Part shown: positions 51,156 to 58,974 of the stretch, one piece after another
Position numbering within the stretch: the stretch's first letter is position 1
Layout of the letters: each line of letters begins with the position of its first letter
Origin: Burkholderia humptydooensis
GTDB lineage: Bacteria; Pseudomonadota; Gammaproteobacteria; Burkholderiales; Burkholderiaceae
Reading direction: 5' to 3'
Length of the DNA: 64,000 bases
Assembly (NCBI RefSeq): GCF_001513745.1
Contig: NZ_CP013380.1
Location: 2,914,001 to 2,978,000 of the forward strand
Position numbers and translations under genes: made by a program
The notes under the pieces: generated by a model
The model's database searches: none
The model's input: only the letters and a program-made list of their open reading frames with translations
What the model was told of the DNA's origin: nothing

Positions 51156-51439
51156 GGGCCAGCCTCAAATGTGACCATCACTCATGTTGCGAACTGGCAA
51201 CGATAGCGGCTCGCCGGCGGGCGGTCAAGCGGAAAATCCCGCGGCGCATCAATCGCCTGCGAGTAGCGGCGGCGAACGCCCGGCCGGCGGCGGCGGCAAA
51301 CCGCCGCGCACGCCCCTTCCGGCGGCCCAACCGCCCGAACTGGATGCCGTTCGCCGCGAAAATTTGTTAGCATCCGCGAGTTTTACGAATTTTTTCCGAT
51401 CTTTTCACGCCGCAAGAACGCAGCGCAGACCTTTACGGA
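51055..51439. other. Divergent ilvI / sigma-factor intergenic region
   Basis: The 385 bases hold the ilvI promoter (51200-51228) and the upstream ORF on the minus strand, and the sigma-gene promoter on the plus strand. The stretch 51355-51420 before the sigma gene is AT-rich, but no promoter was confidently placed there. Confidence 0.5.
51200..51228 (-). promoter_or_regulatory. Candidate ilvI promoter
   Basis: On the minus strand TTGACC (51223-51228) and TATCGT (51200-51205) are 17 bases apart, a good sigma-70 match (5/6 and 4/6). The transcript would have a leader of about 140 bases that contains the 34-codon ORF. Confidence 0.7.
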
Positions 51440-52000
51440 ATGGCATCAGACAAGGAACTCGCGGACTTTCTGGCGGGCGTCGAAAGGCGCGCGTTCAAGC
51501 AGGCTGCGTACACGGTGCGCGACGACGACGCGTCGCTCGACATCGTGCAGGACGCGATGATTCGGCTCGCGGAGAAATACGGCGACCGCCCGGCCGCCGA
51601 ATTGCCGCTGCTTTTTCAACGGATACTTCAGAACGCGATCCACGACCATTTCCGCAGACAAAAAGTGCGCAACACCTGGGTCAGCCTGTTCTCGTCGCTG
51701 AACAACACCGACGACGACGAGTTCGACCCGCTGGAGACGCTCGAGTCGGCGGAGGGCGACGGCGTCGAGAGCGGCGAGACGCGGCTCGAGCGCGAGCAGG
51801 TGCTCGCCCTCATCGACGACGAAATCCAGAAACTTCCGGCGCGTCAACGGGAAGCCTTCCTGATGCGTTATTGGGAGGATATGGATGTCGCCGAGACAGC
51901 CGCCGCCATGGGGTGTTCGGAAGGCAGCGTCAAGACGCACTGCTCCCGGGCCACTCACACATTGGCGTTGGCGCTCAAGGCCAAAGGAATCACGCTATGA
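51440..52000 (+). CDS. ECF-type RNA polymerase sigma factor
   Basis: This 186-residue sigma-70 family protein has region 2 (about 15-85, with LDIVQDAMIRLAEKY) and region 4 HTH (about 130-178, AETAAAMGCSEGSVKTH). An acidic linker of about 40 residues lies between them. Its stop overlaps the start of the DUF3619 gene (ATGA). The operon with a single-helix membrane protein suggests an anti-sigma partner, though DUF3619 is not a proven anti-sigma family. The inducing signal is unknown. Confidence 0.9.
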   Translation: MASDKELADFLAGVERRAFKQAAYTVRDDDASLDIVQDAMIRLAEKYGDRPAAELPLLFQRILQNAIHDHFRRQKVRNTWVSLFSSLNNTDDDEFDPLETLESAEGDGVESGETRLEREQVLALIDDEIQKLPARQREAFLMRYWEDMDVAETAAAMGCSEGSVKTHCSRATHTLALALKAKGITL

Positions 52001-52419
52001 GCTCCGCTCCCGCAACGAAAGAAGAACTCGATTTCGCCCTCAAGGTGCGTCGCGCGCTCGACGAGCGCGCGGCCTCGCTGCCTGCCGCGACGACGGATCG
52101 GCTCGCCGCCGCGCGCCGCGCCGCGCTCGCGCGCAAGAAGCCCGACGCCGCGGTCGTGCTCGTGCCGGCGCTCGCCGGCAGCGCCGGCACGCTCGAGCTG
52201 CGCCCGCCCGGCGAGCCGCGCAAGTCGCTCGCGCGCCGGCTCGCGCGCGCGTGGCCGCTCGCGCTGCTGCTCGCGGGGCTCATCGGCATCGCGTACTGGG
52301 AAGACATGCAGCGCACGGCGGAGCTCGCGGACATCGACGCCGCGATGCTGAGCGACAACCTGCCTCTCACCGCGTACCTCGACCACGGGTTCAACGCATA
52401 CCTTTCGCACACTCACTAA
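51997..52419 (+). CDS. DUF3619 family single-pass membrane protein (possible anti-sigma)
   Basis: This 140-residue protein has a soluble N-terminal part of about 80 residues with a helical KEELDFALKVRRALDE start, one membrane helix (about 88-103, WPLALLLAGLIGIAYW) and a short C-terminal part of about 36 residues. It overlaps the sigma gene by four bases. Topology (cytoplasmic N-domain, one helix) matches anti-sigma factors. No zinc-binding HxxxCxxC motif is present. Confidence 0.8.
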   Translation: MSSAPATKEELDFALKVRRALDERAASLPAATTDRLAAARRAALARKKPDAAVVLVPALAGSAGTLELRPPGEPRKSLARRLARAWPLALLLAGLIGIAYWEDMQRTAELADIDAAMLSDNLPLTAYLDHGFNAYLSHTH

Positions 52420-52449
52420 CGCCAACGCATCAAGAAGAGGAACGCACGG

Positions 52450-53199
52450 GTGAGTCAAAAACGGGGATTGGCTGTCTTTTTCGGTTGCGTGATCGCGCTC
52501 GTCGTCGCGTACGCCGCCACCTACCCGCGCTTTCACCCACAACCGGCCGCGGTGGCGGCGGCGAGTGCGCCCGCTATCGCATCGGCCGCGATCGCGCTGT
52601 CGACCGACTTCCCGCCGCTGCCGCCGTCGGGCCCGCTCTCCTGGGCGCGCCTCACGCCGCAGCAGCGCGTCGCGCTCGCGCCGTTCGCGAATCAATGGGA
52701 TTCGTTCAGCGACGAGCGCAAGCGCAAATGGCTGAAGATCGCGGCGCGCTTCCCGAAAATGTCGCCTGATGCGCAAAAGCGTCTGCAGGAACGGATGACC
52801 GAGTGGGTCCGGATGACGCCCGAGCAGCGCCGCGTCGCGCGCGAGAACTATCTGGTGTCGAAGGACCTGTCCGCGCAGGCCCGCGAAAAAGCCTGGAAAG
52901 CTTACCAGCAGCTATCGCCCGAGCAGAAGGAAAAGCTCGCCGCGGCCGAGCGCCGGCGCCGGCCGACCGTCGTCAGCGCGCCGCCCACCGGCAAGACCGA
53001 CCGCGACATCAACCGGCTCGTCAACGCGCACGACCGCCATCCGGCGAGCGCGCCCACCGCGAGCATCGCGCCGCCCGCAGCGAGCGCGCCGGCCGCGGCG
53101 CCCGTGCCGGCGTCGGCCGCAACGACGGGCGCCGCCACGCCGCCCGCGCCGACGCCCGTCTCGCCGTCCGAGGCGCCGTCGCTCTTCAACGGCTCGTAA
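52450..53199 (+). CDS. DUF3106 domain protein, exported (GTG start)
   Basis: This 249-residue protein starts at GTG 52450 with AGAGGAA upstream. A hydrophobic N-terminal segment (about 5-25) acts as signal or anchor. The central domain (about 60-165) has repeated helical units such as LTPQQRVALAPFANQW, MTPEQRRVARENY and LSPEQKEKLAAAERR, resembling Spy/CpxP-like LTXXQ chaperone repeats. The tail is Ala/Pro-rich. In an ECF operon this may be a periplasmic sensor or chaperone; that is inference. Confidence 0.82.
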   Translation: MSQKRGLAVFFGCVIALVVAYAATYPRFHPQPAAVAAASAPAIASAAIALSTDFPPLPPSGPLSWARLTPQQRVALAPFANQWDSFSDERKRKWLKIAARFPKMSPDAQKRLQERMTEWVRMTPEQRRVARENYLVSKDLSAQAREKAWKAYQQLSPEQKEKLAAAERRRRPTVVSAPPTGKTDRDINRLVNAHDRHPASAPTASIAPPAASAPAAAPVPASAATTGAATPPAPTPVSPSEAPSLFNGS

Positions 53200-53207
53200 G
53201 CCTCTTC

Positions 53208-53717
53208 GTGACAGCGCCCGCGCTCCCGTCCGAGCCTCCGCCGCCGAGCGTGCGCCGCCGGCTTGCCGCCCTCGCGTACGAGGGCCTGCTGCTCTTCGGC
53301 GTCGTGTTCTTCGCGGGCCTCGCGTTCGGCGTGACGCTGCAGCAGCGCAACGGCCTCGATCATCACAACCTGCTCGCCGGATGGATCGCGCTCGTCGTCG
53401 GCGCGTACTTCGTCTGGTTCTGGACGCACGGCGGCCAGACGCTGCCGATGAAAACGTGGCGGCTGCGCGTCGAGACCGCGCGCGGCGCGCCGCTGTCGGC
53501 GGGCCGCGCGCTCGTGCGCTACGCGCTCGGCTGGCTGTGGTTCCTGCCGCCCCTCGCGCTGCACCCGCTCGCGGGCTTCCCGGTGCCTCGCACGCTCGCC
53601 GCGGCGGCCGTCTGGTTCGTGCTGTGGGCGCTCGCCGCGCGCCTGCACCCGAGCCGCCAGTTCCCGCACGACCGCCTCGCCGGCACCCGCATCGTCGACG
53701 CGCCCCGCCGCGGCTGA
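53208..53717 (+). CDS. RDD family membrane protein (GTG start)
   Basis: This 169-residue protein has three to four membrane helices. RDD features include RRLAALAYEGLLLFGVVFF near the N-terminus and QTLPMKTWRLRVE. RDD proteins are poorly understood; some act as Na/H antiporters. The start GTG at 53208 is 8 bases after the DUF3106 stop and lacks a strong ribosome site; the start is uncertain. It is the last gene of the sigma operon. Confidence 0.8.
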   Translation: MTAPALPSEPPPPSVRRRLAALAYEGLLLFGVVFFAGLAFGVTLQQRNGLDHHNLLAGWIALVVGAYFVWFWTHGGQTLPMKTWRLRVETARGAPLSAGRALVRYALGWLWFLPPLALHPLAGFPVPRTLAAAAVWFVLWALAARLHPSRQFPHDRLAGTRIVDAPRRG

Positions 53718-53739
53718 TTCCCCGTAATAAGAACGTCTC

Positions 53740-53761
53740 GTGACTGTCACGGTACAGTCAC
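53740..53761 (+). promoter_or_regulatory. Palindromic operator / candidate Pho box
   Basis: A perfect 8-base inverted repeat, GTGACTGT (53740-53747) and ACAGTCAC (53754-53761), lies 46 bases before the PlcP-like gene. The same bases read as direct half-sites CTGTCAC-GGTA-CAGTCAC (53744-53761), the 7-4-7 layout of a PhoB box. It is not a canonical LexA box, which needs 8 bases between CTGT and ACAG; here there are 6. No good -10 box was found at the expected 10 bases. Confidence 0.5.
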
Positions 53762-53807
53762 GCCCGCATGGCGCAATGCCGATAACGTCAACCGGCGCGA
53801 GTCATGC

Positions 53808-54746
53808 ATGGGCAAAAAAACGTCCGCGACCTCCTTCTTTCGTGATCCTGCTGGCCTGCACGCCGCCAGCGCTTTCCTGTCCGGCTCGGCGGCGAGCGAC
53901 ACGCTCGCGCCGGCCCGCCCTCCCGCCGCGAGCGCCACGCGGCACGACGACAACGAGCCCGCGTCGCACCGCTACCGGACGATCTGGCTGTCGGACATCC
54001 ACCTCGGCACGAGCGGCTGCCAGGCCGGCTACCTGCTCGATTTTCTCAAGCACAACGAATCGGAGTACCTGTACCTCGTCGGCGACATCATCGACGGCTG
54101 GCAGCTCAGAAAAGGCTGGTACTGGCCGCAGGCGCACAACGACGTGGTGCAGAAGGTCCTGCGCAAGGCGAGGAAGGGCACGCAAGTCGTCTACATTCCC
54201 GGCAACCACGACGAAGCCGCGCGCCAGTTCTGCGATCTCGCGTTCGGCGAGATCCACGTGCGCGGCGAGGCGTTCCACACGACGCTCACGGGCAAACGTT
54301 TGTGGATCGTGCACGGCGATCTGTTCGACGGCGTGATCCAGCACGCGAAATGGCTCGCCTATCTCGGCGACACGCTGTACACGCTGATCCTCGTGCTGAA
54401 CCGCTGGTTCAACCGGATCAGAAGCCGCTTCGGCTTCCAGTACTGGTCGCTGTCGCAATACCTGAAGCACCAGGTGAAGAACGCCGTGAACTTCATTTCG
54501 TCGTTCGAAGCAGTGATGACCGACGAAGCGCGCCGCCGCGGCTGCGACGGCGTCGTTTGCGGCCATATCCACAAGGCCGAGATCCGCGACATCGACGGCG
54601 TGCTGTACTGCAACGACGGCGACTGGGTCGAAAGCCTGTCCGCGCTCGTCGAGACGATGGAGGGCGAACTGAAGGTCGTCTACTGGACCGTGATGCGCAC
54701 GCCGCCCGCCGCGCTGTCGCGCAAGACCAAAGCCGCCACCGCCTGA
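53808..54746 (+). CDS. LpxH-fold metallophosphoesterase, PlcP-like (phospholipase C candidate)
   Basis: This 312-residue protein has the dinuclear metal site Asp63/His65 (LSDIHLGTSGCQAG), Asp93 (VGDIIDGWQL), Asn133-His134-Asp135 (GNHDE), IVHGDLFD and CGHIHKAEIRD. It is often named UDP-2,3-diacylglucosamine diphosphatase, but the run YWPQAHNDVVQKVLRKARKG and FISSFEAVMTDEARR match PlcP of rhizobia, which removes the head group of phosphatidylcholine/ethanolamine during phosphate starvation. The genes that follow, GT4 and dgkA, fit this use. The first 53 residues are low-complexity. A true LpxH should be elsewhere in the genome. Confidence 0.8.
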   Translation: MGKKTSATSFFRDPAGLHAASAFLSGSAASDTLAPARPPAASATRHDDNEPASHRYRTIWLSDIHLGTSGCQAGYLLDFLKHNESEYLYLVGDIIDGWQLRKGWYWPQAHNDVVQKVLRKARKGTQVVYIPGNHDEAARQFCDLAFGEIHVRGEAFHTTLTGKRLWIVHGDLFDGVIQHAKWLAYLGDTLYTLILVLNRWFNRIRSRFGFQYWSLSQYLKHQVKNAVNFISSFEAVMTDEARRRGCDGVVCGHIHKAEIRDIDGVLYCNDGDWVESLSALVETMEGELKVVYWTVMRTPPAALSRKTKAATA

Positions 54747-54767
54747 TCCCCTCTAGGACTGCCTGCG

Positions 54768-55802
54768 ATGAAAATCATGATCGTCACCGATGCGTGGGAG
54801 CCGCAAGTCAACGGCGTCGTGCGCACGCTCAAGAGCACCGCGCGCGAGCTCACCGCGCTCGGCCACCGCGTCGAGCTCGTCACGCCGCTCGAATTCCGCA
54901 CGGTGCCCTGCCCGACCTATCCCGAAATCCGCCTGTCGATCCTGCCGTACCGGCGGCTGCGCGAGCGCCTGAGCGCGTTCGAGCCGGACGCGCTGCACAT
55001 CGCGACGGAAGGCCCGCTCGGGCTCGCCGCGCGCCGCTACGCGCGCGCGCGCAAGCTGCCGTTCACGACCGCATACCACACGCGCTTTCCGGAGTACGTG
55101 CAGGCGCGCTTCGGCGTGCCGCTGTCGGCGACCTACCGCTTCCTGCGGTGGTTCCACGGCGCGTCGCTCGCGGTGATGGCGCCGACGCCCGTCGTCAAGG
55201 ACGACCTCGAGCGCTTCGGCTTCGACAACGTCGTGCTGTGGACCCGCGGCGTCGATCTCGACGTCTTCCAGCCGATGGAATCGAAGGTACTCAACACCGC
55301 GCGGCCGATCTTCCTGTATGTCGGCCGCGTCGCGATCGAGAAGAACGTCGAGGCGTTCCTGAAGCTCGACCTGCCCGGCTCGAAATGGGTCGCGGGCGAA
55401 GGGCCCGCGCTCGCCGAGCTCAAATCGCGCTATCCTGAGGCGAATTACCTCGGCGTGCTGACGCAGGCGGAGCTCGCCAAGGTATACGCGGCGGCCGACG
55501 TGTTCGTGTTCCCGAGCCGCACCGACACGTTCGGGCTCGTGCTGCTCGAGGCGCTCGCGTGCGGCACGCCCGTCGCCGCGTATCCGGTGACGGGGCCCGT
55601 CGACGTGCTCGGCAGCAGCGGCGCGGGCGCGATGAACGACGACCTGCGCGAAGCATGCCTCGAGGCGCTGAAGATCGCTCGGCCGCATGCGCGCGCGTGG
55701 GCCGAGCGCTTCTCGTGGCGCGCGGCGTCCGAGCAGTTCGCATCGCACCTGAAGCCGCTGCCGAAATCCGCCTGCCCACACACCGAAGGCGCAGCCGTTT
55801 GA
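54768..55802 (+). CDS. GT4 glycosyltransferase (Agt/SqdX-like)
   Basis: This 344-residue GT-B glycosyltransferase starts KIMIVTDAWEPQVNGVVRTL, the GT4 signature shared with SqdX, MgtA and Agt. The C-terminal nucleotide-sugar motif is FPSRTDTFGLVLLEALACG, with the E-x7-E pair. It lies 21 bases after the PlcP-like gene. In phosphate-starved bacteria an adjacent GT4 puts a sugar on the diacylglycerol released by PlcP. The sugar donor cannot be told from sequence alone. Confidence 0.85.
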   Translation: MKIMIVTDAWEPQVNGVVRTLKSTARELTALGHRVELVTPLEFRTVPCPTYPEIRLSILPYRRLRERLSAFEPDALHIATEGPLGLAARRYARARKLPFTTAYHTRFPEYVQARFGVPLSATYRFLRWFHGASLAVMAPTPVVKDDLERFGFDNVVLWTRGVDLDVFQPMESKVLNTARPIFLYVGRVAIEKNVEAFLKLDLPGSKWVAGEGPALAELKSRYPEANYLGVLTQAELAKVYAAADVFVFPSRTDTFGLVLLEALACGTPVAAYPVTGPVDVLGSSGAGAMNDDLREACLEALKIARPHARAWAERFSWRAASEQFASHLKPLPKSACPHTEGAAV

Positions 55803-55810
55803 AACCAGCC

Positions 55811-56356
55811 ATGCGCGCGAAAGCGCCCTCTGCCGGCTCGTCGCGAAAGCCGGCCGCATCTGCCGGCGCGACGCGTCCCGCCCACGTCCGCCTCGCGCCG
55901 TCTGAAACGCACGAGCCGCCCGAACCGCACGAGCCGCTCGGCCCGGACGATCCGCTCGCGCTGCCGCACAACCCATACAAGGGCAATCGCGGCCTGATGC
56001 GCGCGTGGTACGCGCTCAAGAATTCATACAACGGCTTTCGCGTCGCGATCCGCGAAGAGAGCGCGTTCCGGCAGGAGCTCACGCTCGCGGCGATCATGCT
56101 GCCGATCGCCGCGTTCGTGCCCGTCGAGCCGGCGTCGCGTGCGCTCCTGATCGGCACCGTGCTGCTCGTGCTGATCGTCGAGCTGCTGAACTCGAGCGTC
56201 GAGACGGCGATCGACCGGATCTCGCTCGAGCGCCACGAGTTGTCGAAGCGCGCGAAGGATCTCGGCAGCGCGGCCGTCACGGTCGCGCTCTGCGCGTGCG
56301 TGGCCACCTGGGGCCTCATACTCGGCCCGCTCGTCTGGCACAAGCTCGCCGGCTAG
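55811..56356 (+). CDS. dgkA: Diacylglycerol kinase (DgkA), N-terminally extended
   Basis: This 181-residue protein has the DgkA core (about 58-181): three membrane helices, the amphipathic FRVAIREESAFRQELTL and the signature VELLNSSVETAIDRISLERH. It makes phosphatidate from diacylglycerol. The first about 57 residues are Pro/Ala/Glu-rich and absent from most DgkA proteins (about 122 residues). The start is uncertain: ATG 55811, or a TTG at 55799 overlapping the GT4 stop, or a later Met near residue 63. It could recycle diacylglycerol from the two upstream genes. Confidence 0.88.
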   Translation: MRAKAPSAGSSRKPAASAGATRPAHVRLAPSETHEPPEPHEPLGPDDPLALPHNPYKGNRGLMRAWYALKNSYNGFRVAIREESAFRQELTLAAIMLPIAAFVPVEPASRALLIGTVLLVLIVELLNSSVETAIDRISLERHELSKRAKDLGSAAVTVALCACVATWGLILGPLVWHKLAG

Positions 56357-56550
56357 ACGGGGCGCGGCGTTTTGCGCTTGCGTGCGACGCAGCACCGCCG
56401 GGTATGCCCCGATGACGAAATACGCCGGACGCGCAAGGTAGCGGTTTATAATCGCCCGACAGCCTTCAAAACAGCAACCCGAGCCGGACTACGATTCACG
56501 CAGCAGTATTGGCAGCGCCCGCCTGTCCGGCAAACACAGGGCCGGACGAC

Positions 56551-57270
56551 ATGGAAGCGAAACCTCCCCGCCGCACGCGCGAACGGATACTTGAGTTGTC
56601 GTTGAAACTCTTCAACGAGATCGGCGAGCCGAACGTCACGACGACGACGATCGCCGAGGAAATGGAAATCAGCCCAGGCAACCTGTACTACCATTTCCGC
56701 AACAAGGACGACATCATCAACAGCATCTTCGCGCAGTTCGAACAGCAGATCGAACGGCGCCTGCGTTTTCCCGAAGATCATCGGCCGACGATCGACGAAA
56801 CGTGGTCGTACCTGCAGTACATGGCCGACTTCATGTGGACCTATCGGTTCCTCTATCGCGATCTGAACGATCTGCTCGCGCGCAACCGCACGCTCGAAAC
56901 GCACTTCAAGCAGATCATCAGCCACAAGGTCCGCTTCGCGCGCGAGATGTGCGAGCTGCTCGCGGCCGACGGCGAGCTCGTCGCGACGCCCGCCGAGATC
57001 GAGGTGATCGCGACCAACATGGCCGTGATCGCCACCTACTGGCTGTCGTATCAATACGTGATGCATCCGCGCAAGTACAACGATCAGGACGCGATTCGCG
57101 AGGAGCTGCATCAGGTCAGCATGCACGTGATCTCGGTGATCGCGCCGTATCTGCGCGGCCGCTCGCGGCAGATCTTCGACGATCTCGTATCGGGCAAGCT
57201 GCCGAAGCGCGAGTTCCACGACTACCTGCCGCCGCGCGACGGTTCGCCGCGCAAGGACGCGAAGCAATGA
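56551..57270 (+). CDS. TetR family transcriptional regulator
   Basis: This 239-residue protein has an N-terminal TetR HTH (residues 8-55, with TTTTIAEEMEISPGNLYYHF) and a long helical ligand domain of about 180 residues. The start at 56551 (MEAKPPRRTR) fits the family; an in-frame TTG at 56509 would add 14 residues. Its ATGA overlaps the LOG gene, so the two are coupled. Such a regulator may control this operon or fatty-acid or lipid genes nearby; its target is not identified. Confidence 0.85.
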   Translation: MEAKPPRRTRERILELSLKLFNEIGEPNVTTTTIAEEMEISPGNLYYHFRNKDDIINSIFAQFEQQIERRLRFPEDHRPTIDETWSYLQYMADFMWTYRFLYRDLNDLLARNRTLETHFKQIISHKVRFAREMCELLAADGELVATPAEIEVIATNMAVIATYWLSYQYVMHPRKYNDQDAIREELHQVSMHVISVIAPYLRGRSRQIFDDLVSGKLPKREFHDYLPPRDGSPRKDAKQ

Positions 57271-57854
57271 AGAGCGTCTGCGTCTATTGCGGTTCGGCCA
57301 ACGGCGTGAAGCCCGTCTACACGGAAGCGGCGCGCGCGTTCGGCCGCGCGCTCGCGAACGCCGGCCTCACGCTCGTCTACGGCGGCGGGCGCGTCGGCCT
57401 GATGGGCGTGATCGCCGATGAAGTGATCGTGTCGGGCGGGCGCGCGATCGGCGTCATCACGGAGCTGCTCTACGACAAGGAAGTCGGCCACACCGGCTTG
57501 ACCGAGCTGCACGTCGTGCCCGACATGCATCATCGCAAGAAGATGATGGCCGAGCTCGCGGACGCGTTCGTCGCGATGCCGGGCGGCGCGGGTACGCTCG
57601 AGGAGTTCTTCGAGGTCTACACGTGGGCGCAGCTCGGCTATCACCGCAAGCCCGTCGCGCTCTATAACGTCGACGCGTTCTACCAGCCGCTCATCGCGCT
57701 CCTCGAGCACACCGTCGACGAAGGCTTCATGCAGCGCACGTACTTCGACGCGCTGTGCATCGACGCCGCACCCGACGCGCTCATCGATCAGCTCGCCCGG
57801 TATCGTCCGCCCGCGCGCGACAAATGGACGTTCGTGTCGGAGCAGGACGCGTGA
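57267..57854 (+). CDS. LOG family protein (nucleoside 5'-monophosphate phosphoribohydrolase)
   Basis: This 195-residue Rossmann-like protein has the LOG motif PGGAGTLEEFFE (105-116), HHRKKMMAEL and the nucleotide loop VYGGGRVGLMG. LOG enzymes release the base from purine nucleotides, including cytokinin precursors in plant-associated microbes. The AMP or cytokinin substrate cannot be separated by sequence. It overlaps tetR and is followed by an SDR gene. Confidence 0.88.
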   Translation: MKSVCVYCGSANGVKPVYTEAARAFGRALANAGLTLVYGGGRVGLMGVIADEVIVSGGRAIGVITELLYDKEVGHTGLTELHVVPDMHHRKKMMAELADAFVAMPGGAGTLEEFFEVYTWAQLGYHRKPVALYNVDAFYQPLIALLEHTVDEGFMQRTYFDALCIDAAPDALIDQLARYRPPARDKWTFVSEQDA

Positions 57855-57906
57855 GCCGGCGCGACGCTTCGTGCACGCGCGAGGCGCCCGGGCCGAGGTC
57901 CAAGCA

Positions 57907-58665
57907 ATGACGAATCCGTCCGCCAAAGTCGTTCTCATCACCGGCGCGAGCCGCGGCATCGGCCGCGCGACCGCGCTTCTCGCCGCCGCGCGCGGCTGGT
58001 CAGTCGGCATCAACTACGCACGTGACGCGGCAGCCGCCGACGCGACCGCCGACGCGGTGCGCGCCACGGGCGCGCAAGCGTGCGTCGTGCGCGGCGACGT
58101 CGCGAACGAAGCCGACGTGATCGCCATGTTCGACGCATTGCAGTCCGCGTTCGGCCGGCTCGACGCGCTCGTCAACAATGCGGGAATCGTCGCGCCGTCG
58201 CTGCCGCTCGCCGACATGGACGCCGCGCGCCTGAAACGCGTGTTCGACACCAACGTGCTCGGCGCGTATCTGTGCGCGCGCGAGGCCGCGCGGCGGCTGT
58301 CGACCGATCGCGGCGGCGCGGGCGGCGCGATCGTCAACGTGTCGTCGATCGCCGCGCGGCTCGGCTCGCCGGACGAGTACGTCGACTATGCGGGGTCGAA
58401 GGGCGCGGTCGACACGTTGACGCTCGGCCTCGCGAAGGAGCTCGGCCCGCACGGCGTGCGCGTGAATGCGGTGCGCCCGGGCCTCATCGCGACCGAGATC
58501 CATGCGAGCGGCGGCCAGCCCGGCCGTGCCGAGCGGCTCGGCGTGCAGACGCCGCTCGGACGCGCAGGCGACGCCGACGAGGTCGCCGAGTCGATCGTCT
58601 GGCTGCTGAGCGACGCGGCGTCGTACGTGACGGGCGCGCTGCTCGACGTCGGCGGCGGGCGCTGA
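57907..58665 (+). CDS. SDR family oxidoreductase
   Basis: This 252-residue short-chain dehydrogenase has the nucleotide-binding TGASRGIG (12-19), LVNNAG, catalytic Ser in VNVSSIAAR, and YAGSK with Tyr and Lys. The C-terminal GALLDVGGGR end is family-typical. The substrate is unknown; FabG-like 3-oxoacyl reduction is possible. The start at 57907 follows GAGG; an earlier GTG at 57871 has no ribosome site. The gap from LOG is 52 bases. Confidence 0.88.
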   Translation: MTNPSAKVVLITGASRGIGRATALLAAARGWSVGINYARDAAAADATADAVRATGAQACVVRGDVANEADVIAMFDALQSAFGRLDALVNNAGIVAPSLPLADMDAARLKRVFDTNVLGAYLCAREAARRLSTDRGGAGGAIVNVSSIAARLGSPDEYVDYAGSKGAVDTLTLGLAKELGPHGVRVNAVRPGLIATEIHASGGQPGRAERLGVQTPLGRAGDADEVAESIVWLLSDAASYVTGALLDVGGGR

Positions 58666-58974
58666 CGCGCGGGCGGCGGCGCGCCGCGCCCGCCGCCGAC
58701 GTCCGCCAGTCTTATCCTTTCCGGCAAGCCGCCGCGCCATCCGGGCCCGCAATGTTTCGCGCTACGAAAGTTCCTCGCGCCCGCATACAAAACTTCACAA
58801 TTCTCTGCACTCTTTACAGATTTTCTCCACAATTTCCGTAAACGTTCGTAACAGTCCCGTGGTTTACTAACGGCGACTGCGGCGTATGCCGCGCACATCG
58901 CTCCCGCCCTCTCGCGGCCCGAAATCGGCCGGACCCACGCAGTCCGGCCGGCACACACGAAGAGATCACCCAGC
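58666..58974 (+). promoter_or_regulatory. Intergenic region upstream of the GT39 gene
   Basis: This 309-base gap has a GC-rich first half and an AT-rich stretch at about 58780-58870, which probably contains the promoter of the glycosyltransferase gene. No gene, terminator with T-run or recognised operator was seen; open frames across it are shadows. Confidence 0.45.

Noticed and set aside
53740..53761. LexA (SOS) box
   Set aside because: CTGT and ACAG are separated by 6 rather than 8 bases, and the downstream genes have no DNA-repair role.
53808..54746. Assignment as true LpxH of lipid A synthesis
   Set aside because: The extended motifs and the gene neighbourhood fit PlcP better; LpxH cannot be excluded without phylogeny.
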